From contig NZ_JAIEZN010000001.1 of the NCBI RefSeq assembly GCF_020169335.1, forward strand, positions 575,426 through 639,425: a DNA stretch of 64,000 nucleotides. Direction: 5' to 3'. The position numbers and the translations under genes were made by a program. Below are positions 62,906-64,000 of this stretch, in pieces (the first letter of the stretch is position 1; the number at the start of each line of letters is the position of its first letter). This DNA is from Devosia aquimaris. GTDB lineage: Bacteria; Pseudomonadota; Alphaproteobacteria; Rhizobiales; Devosiaceae. The notes below the pieces were generated by a model. That model did no database searches. It was not told where the DNA came from and worked only from the letters and a program-made list of their open reading frames with translations.

Positions 62906-64000
62906 CTACATCAGATCGCGGGCAAGCGACTTTTTCCAGTTGCGGTCGGCTACCCGTTCCCCGTTTTCAGTGACCAACATTTTGCCGGAGAGATGAAACT
63001 GATCCTTGTCGGAATTCATCTCCGTGACGCTGTCTATGCGGATGCGCCAGCCATCGCGGCCCATTTCGTAGCTCTGGGTGAGCACATATCGGGCTGAGCT
63101 TGGATCACTGTCGGCAATGGTCAGCTCGCGCTTGAGACTGTGGCTGAGTTCGGTGCCAATATCGTCAAAGCGCAGAATGCCCTCGCCGAACAACCCGCCA
63201 ATGCCTTCGGTGACATAGGTGGTGGTGCCGGCGACATGGTCCTGGCTGGACCAGCGGCGCACCGTGCCGGGATCGAGCTGGGTGACCGGGGTCGCCGGCC
63301 CATGCGCCGGGGACGGCAGCGACACTTCGGCGCTGTCGGCCGGGCGCACCGGCAGGGAGAGGGTACAGCCGGTGGTGTCGATGGTCAGCGTCGCCAGTTC
63401 CGGCGACGGCCAGACCATGGGCCAATAGGACGTGCCAATGGCGACGCGGATGGCGTGGCCGGCGGCAAAGCGATGCCCGCAATCGTTGAGCTTGACCACA
63501 ACGTCATAGAATTGGCCGGGCACCAGCGGCTCAGGCTGCTCGTGGCTGTCGCGATGAGTGAGGTTGAGCACCTGATAGCTGACGCGGGTGACCGAGCCAT
63601 CGGGGCGAACATCGGAGAGACGCACCGAAACTTGGGCTACCGGCTTGTCCGACGCCAGCCGCAGCGTCAGCAGGGGCGCACCAAGCACGTCAAAGCCTTC
63701 TGCCAGCACGGGCGTATCGAACACCAGGGCGCCGCCATCGTCTAGGCGCTGATCGGTGGGATGTTCGCCCACGCATCCGGTGCCCATCCATTCCCCGCCT
63801 GCCTTGCCATGGCTAAGCGGCGAGCAGATTGAGAGCATGCCTTCCGGCGCGGTGCCGATATGGAGACCATGATCAGCACCGAGACTGAAGGTGCGGGGCA
63901 GAATGGTCGGGGAGGGCCATTGCGCCTCGCCGACCCAGCGGCCGGGCGCATCGGTGCGCGTGCCGGTCGGGGCGACGCTGTCGTTGACATAGGCGCGCAG
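62906..64000 (-). CDS. CocE/NonD family hydrolase, C-terminal part
   Basis: The frame is open to the window edge; 364 residues are visible and the 5' end is missing. They form the end of the alpha/beta-hydrolase region and the C-terminal jelly-roll domain of S15-type X-Pro dipeptidyl peptidases and cocaine esterase. Motifs: LVFDTPVLAEGFDVLGAPLLTLRLASDKP, VSVRLSDVRPDGSVTRVSYQVLNLTHR, PLVPGQFYDVVVKLNDCGHRFAAGHAIRV and SPELATLTID. The catalytic Ser-Asp-His are mostly off the window. Likely an esterase or acyl-peptide hydrolase; substrate unknown. Confidence 0.85.
   Translation of the reverse strand: MRAYVNDSVAPTGTRTDAPGRWVGEAQWPSPTILPRTFSLGADHGLHIGTAPEGMLSICSPLSHGKAGGEWMGTGCVGEHPTDQRLDDGGALVFDTPVLAEGFDVLGAPLLTLRLASDKPVAQVSVRLSDVRPDGSVTRVSYQVLNLTHRDSHEQPEPLVPGQFYDVVVKLNDCGHRFAAGHAIRVAIGTSYWPMVWPSPELATLTIDTTGCTLSLPVRPADSAEVSLPSPAHGPATPVTQLDPGTVRRWSSQDHVAGTTTYVTEGIGGLFGEGILRFDDIGTELSHSLKRELTIADSDPSSARYVLTQSYEMGRDGWRIRIDSVTEMNSDKDQFHLSGKMLVTENGERVADRNWKKSLARDLM

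Overview
The window reads as a contiguous stretch of a GC-rich alphaproteobacterial chromosome, most likely Hyphomicrobiales and probably Devosia or a close relative. This is inferred from gene content (180-kDa-class NAD-glutamate dehydrogenase, PutR/PutA pair, many peptide-type ABC transporters, NAD- and sulfur-metabolism neighbours) and from dense ATGA-type gene overlaps. No 16S rRNA is present, so the assignment is an inference.

Layout. 0-12 kb (minus strand): the start of an RND-type efflux adaptor with its PadR regulator, then cysQ-nadC-AGE epimerase, fructose-1,6-bisphosphatase, a UvrD-like helicase and the large NAD-glutamate dehydrogenase. 12.3-19.5 kb: an ABC sulfate importer whose binding-protein gene is separated from cysT-cysW-cysA by a redox block (DUF6894 protein, flavin reductase, seven-iron ferredoxin, superoxide dismutase, a Cys-rich SufR-like regulator and a group III truncated haemoglobin). 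19.6-28 kb: a GGDEF protein coupled to a stand-alone GAF protein, followed by a complete peptide-type ABC operon. 28-35 kb: Lrp-type regulator diverging from bifunctional putA, a secreted hypothetical protein diverging from a TetR regulator, and an RsmB-like rRNA methyltransferase. 35-43.5 kb: a second peptide ABC system, with four transporter genes and a second GAF paralogue on the minus strand and XRE-cupin regulator, binding protein, M24 peptidase and acetyltransferase on the plus strand. 43.5-53.5 kb (minus strand): a carbohydrate locus with ArsR-type regulator, GH51 arabinofuranosidase, a peptide-family ABC transporter and a second five-bladed-propeller glycosidase, read as uptake and degradation of arabinose-containing oligosaccharides. 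53.8 kb: tRNA-Gln(CTG). 54-62.9 kb: gene-sparse accessory region with DUF2945, DUF998 and DUF6920-like proteins, a giant repeat-containing autotransporter with a late in-frame amber codon, and an AraC regulator. The right edge carries the C-terminal part of a CocE/NonD-type hydrolase.

The most notable signals are: an intergenic palindromic repeat that has a close relative embedded in frame inside the inter-domain linker of PutA; two paralogous single-domain GAF proteins each sitting beside a separate peptide ABC operon; an amber codon 24 codons before the natural beta-signal of the autotransporter; a paired palindrome over the start site of the SufR-like regulator next to sodB; and a 12-bp motif shared by the promoters of the arabinofuranosidase and the sugar-binding-protein genes. 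No CRISPR array, prophage, intact insertion sequence or rRNA gene was seen.
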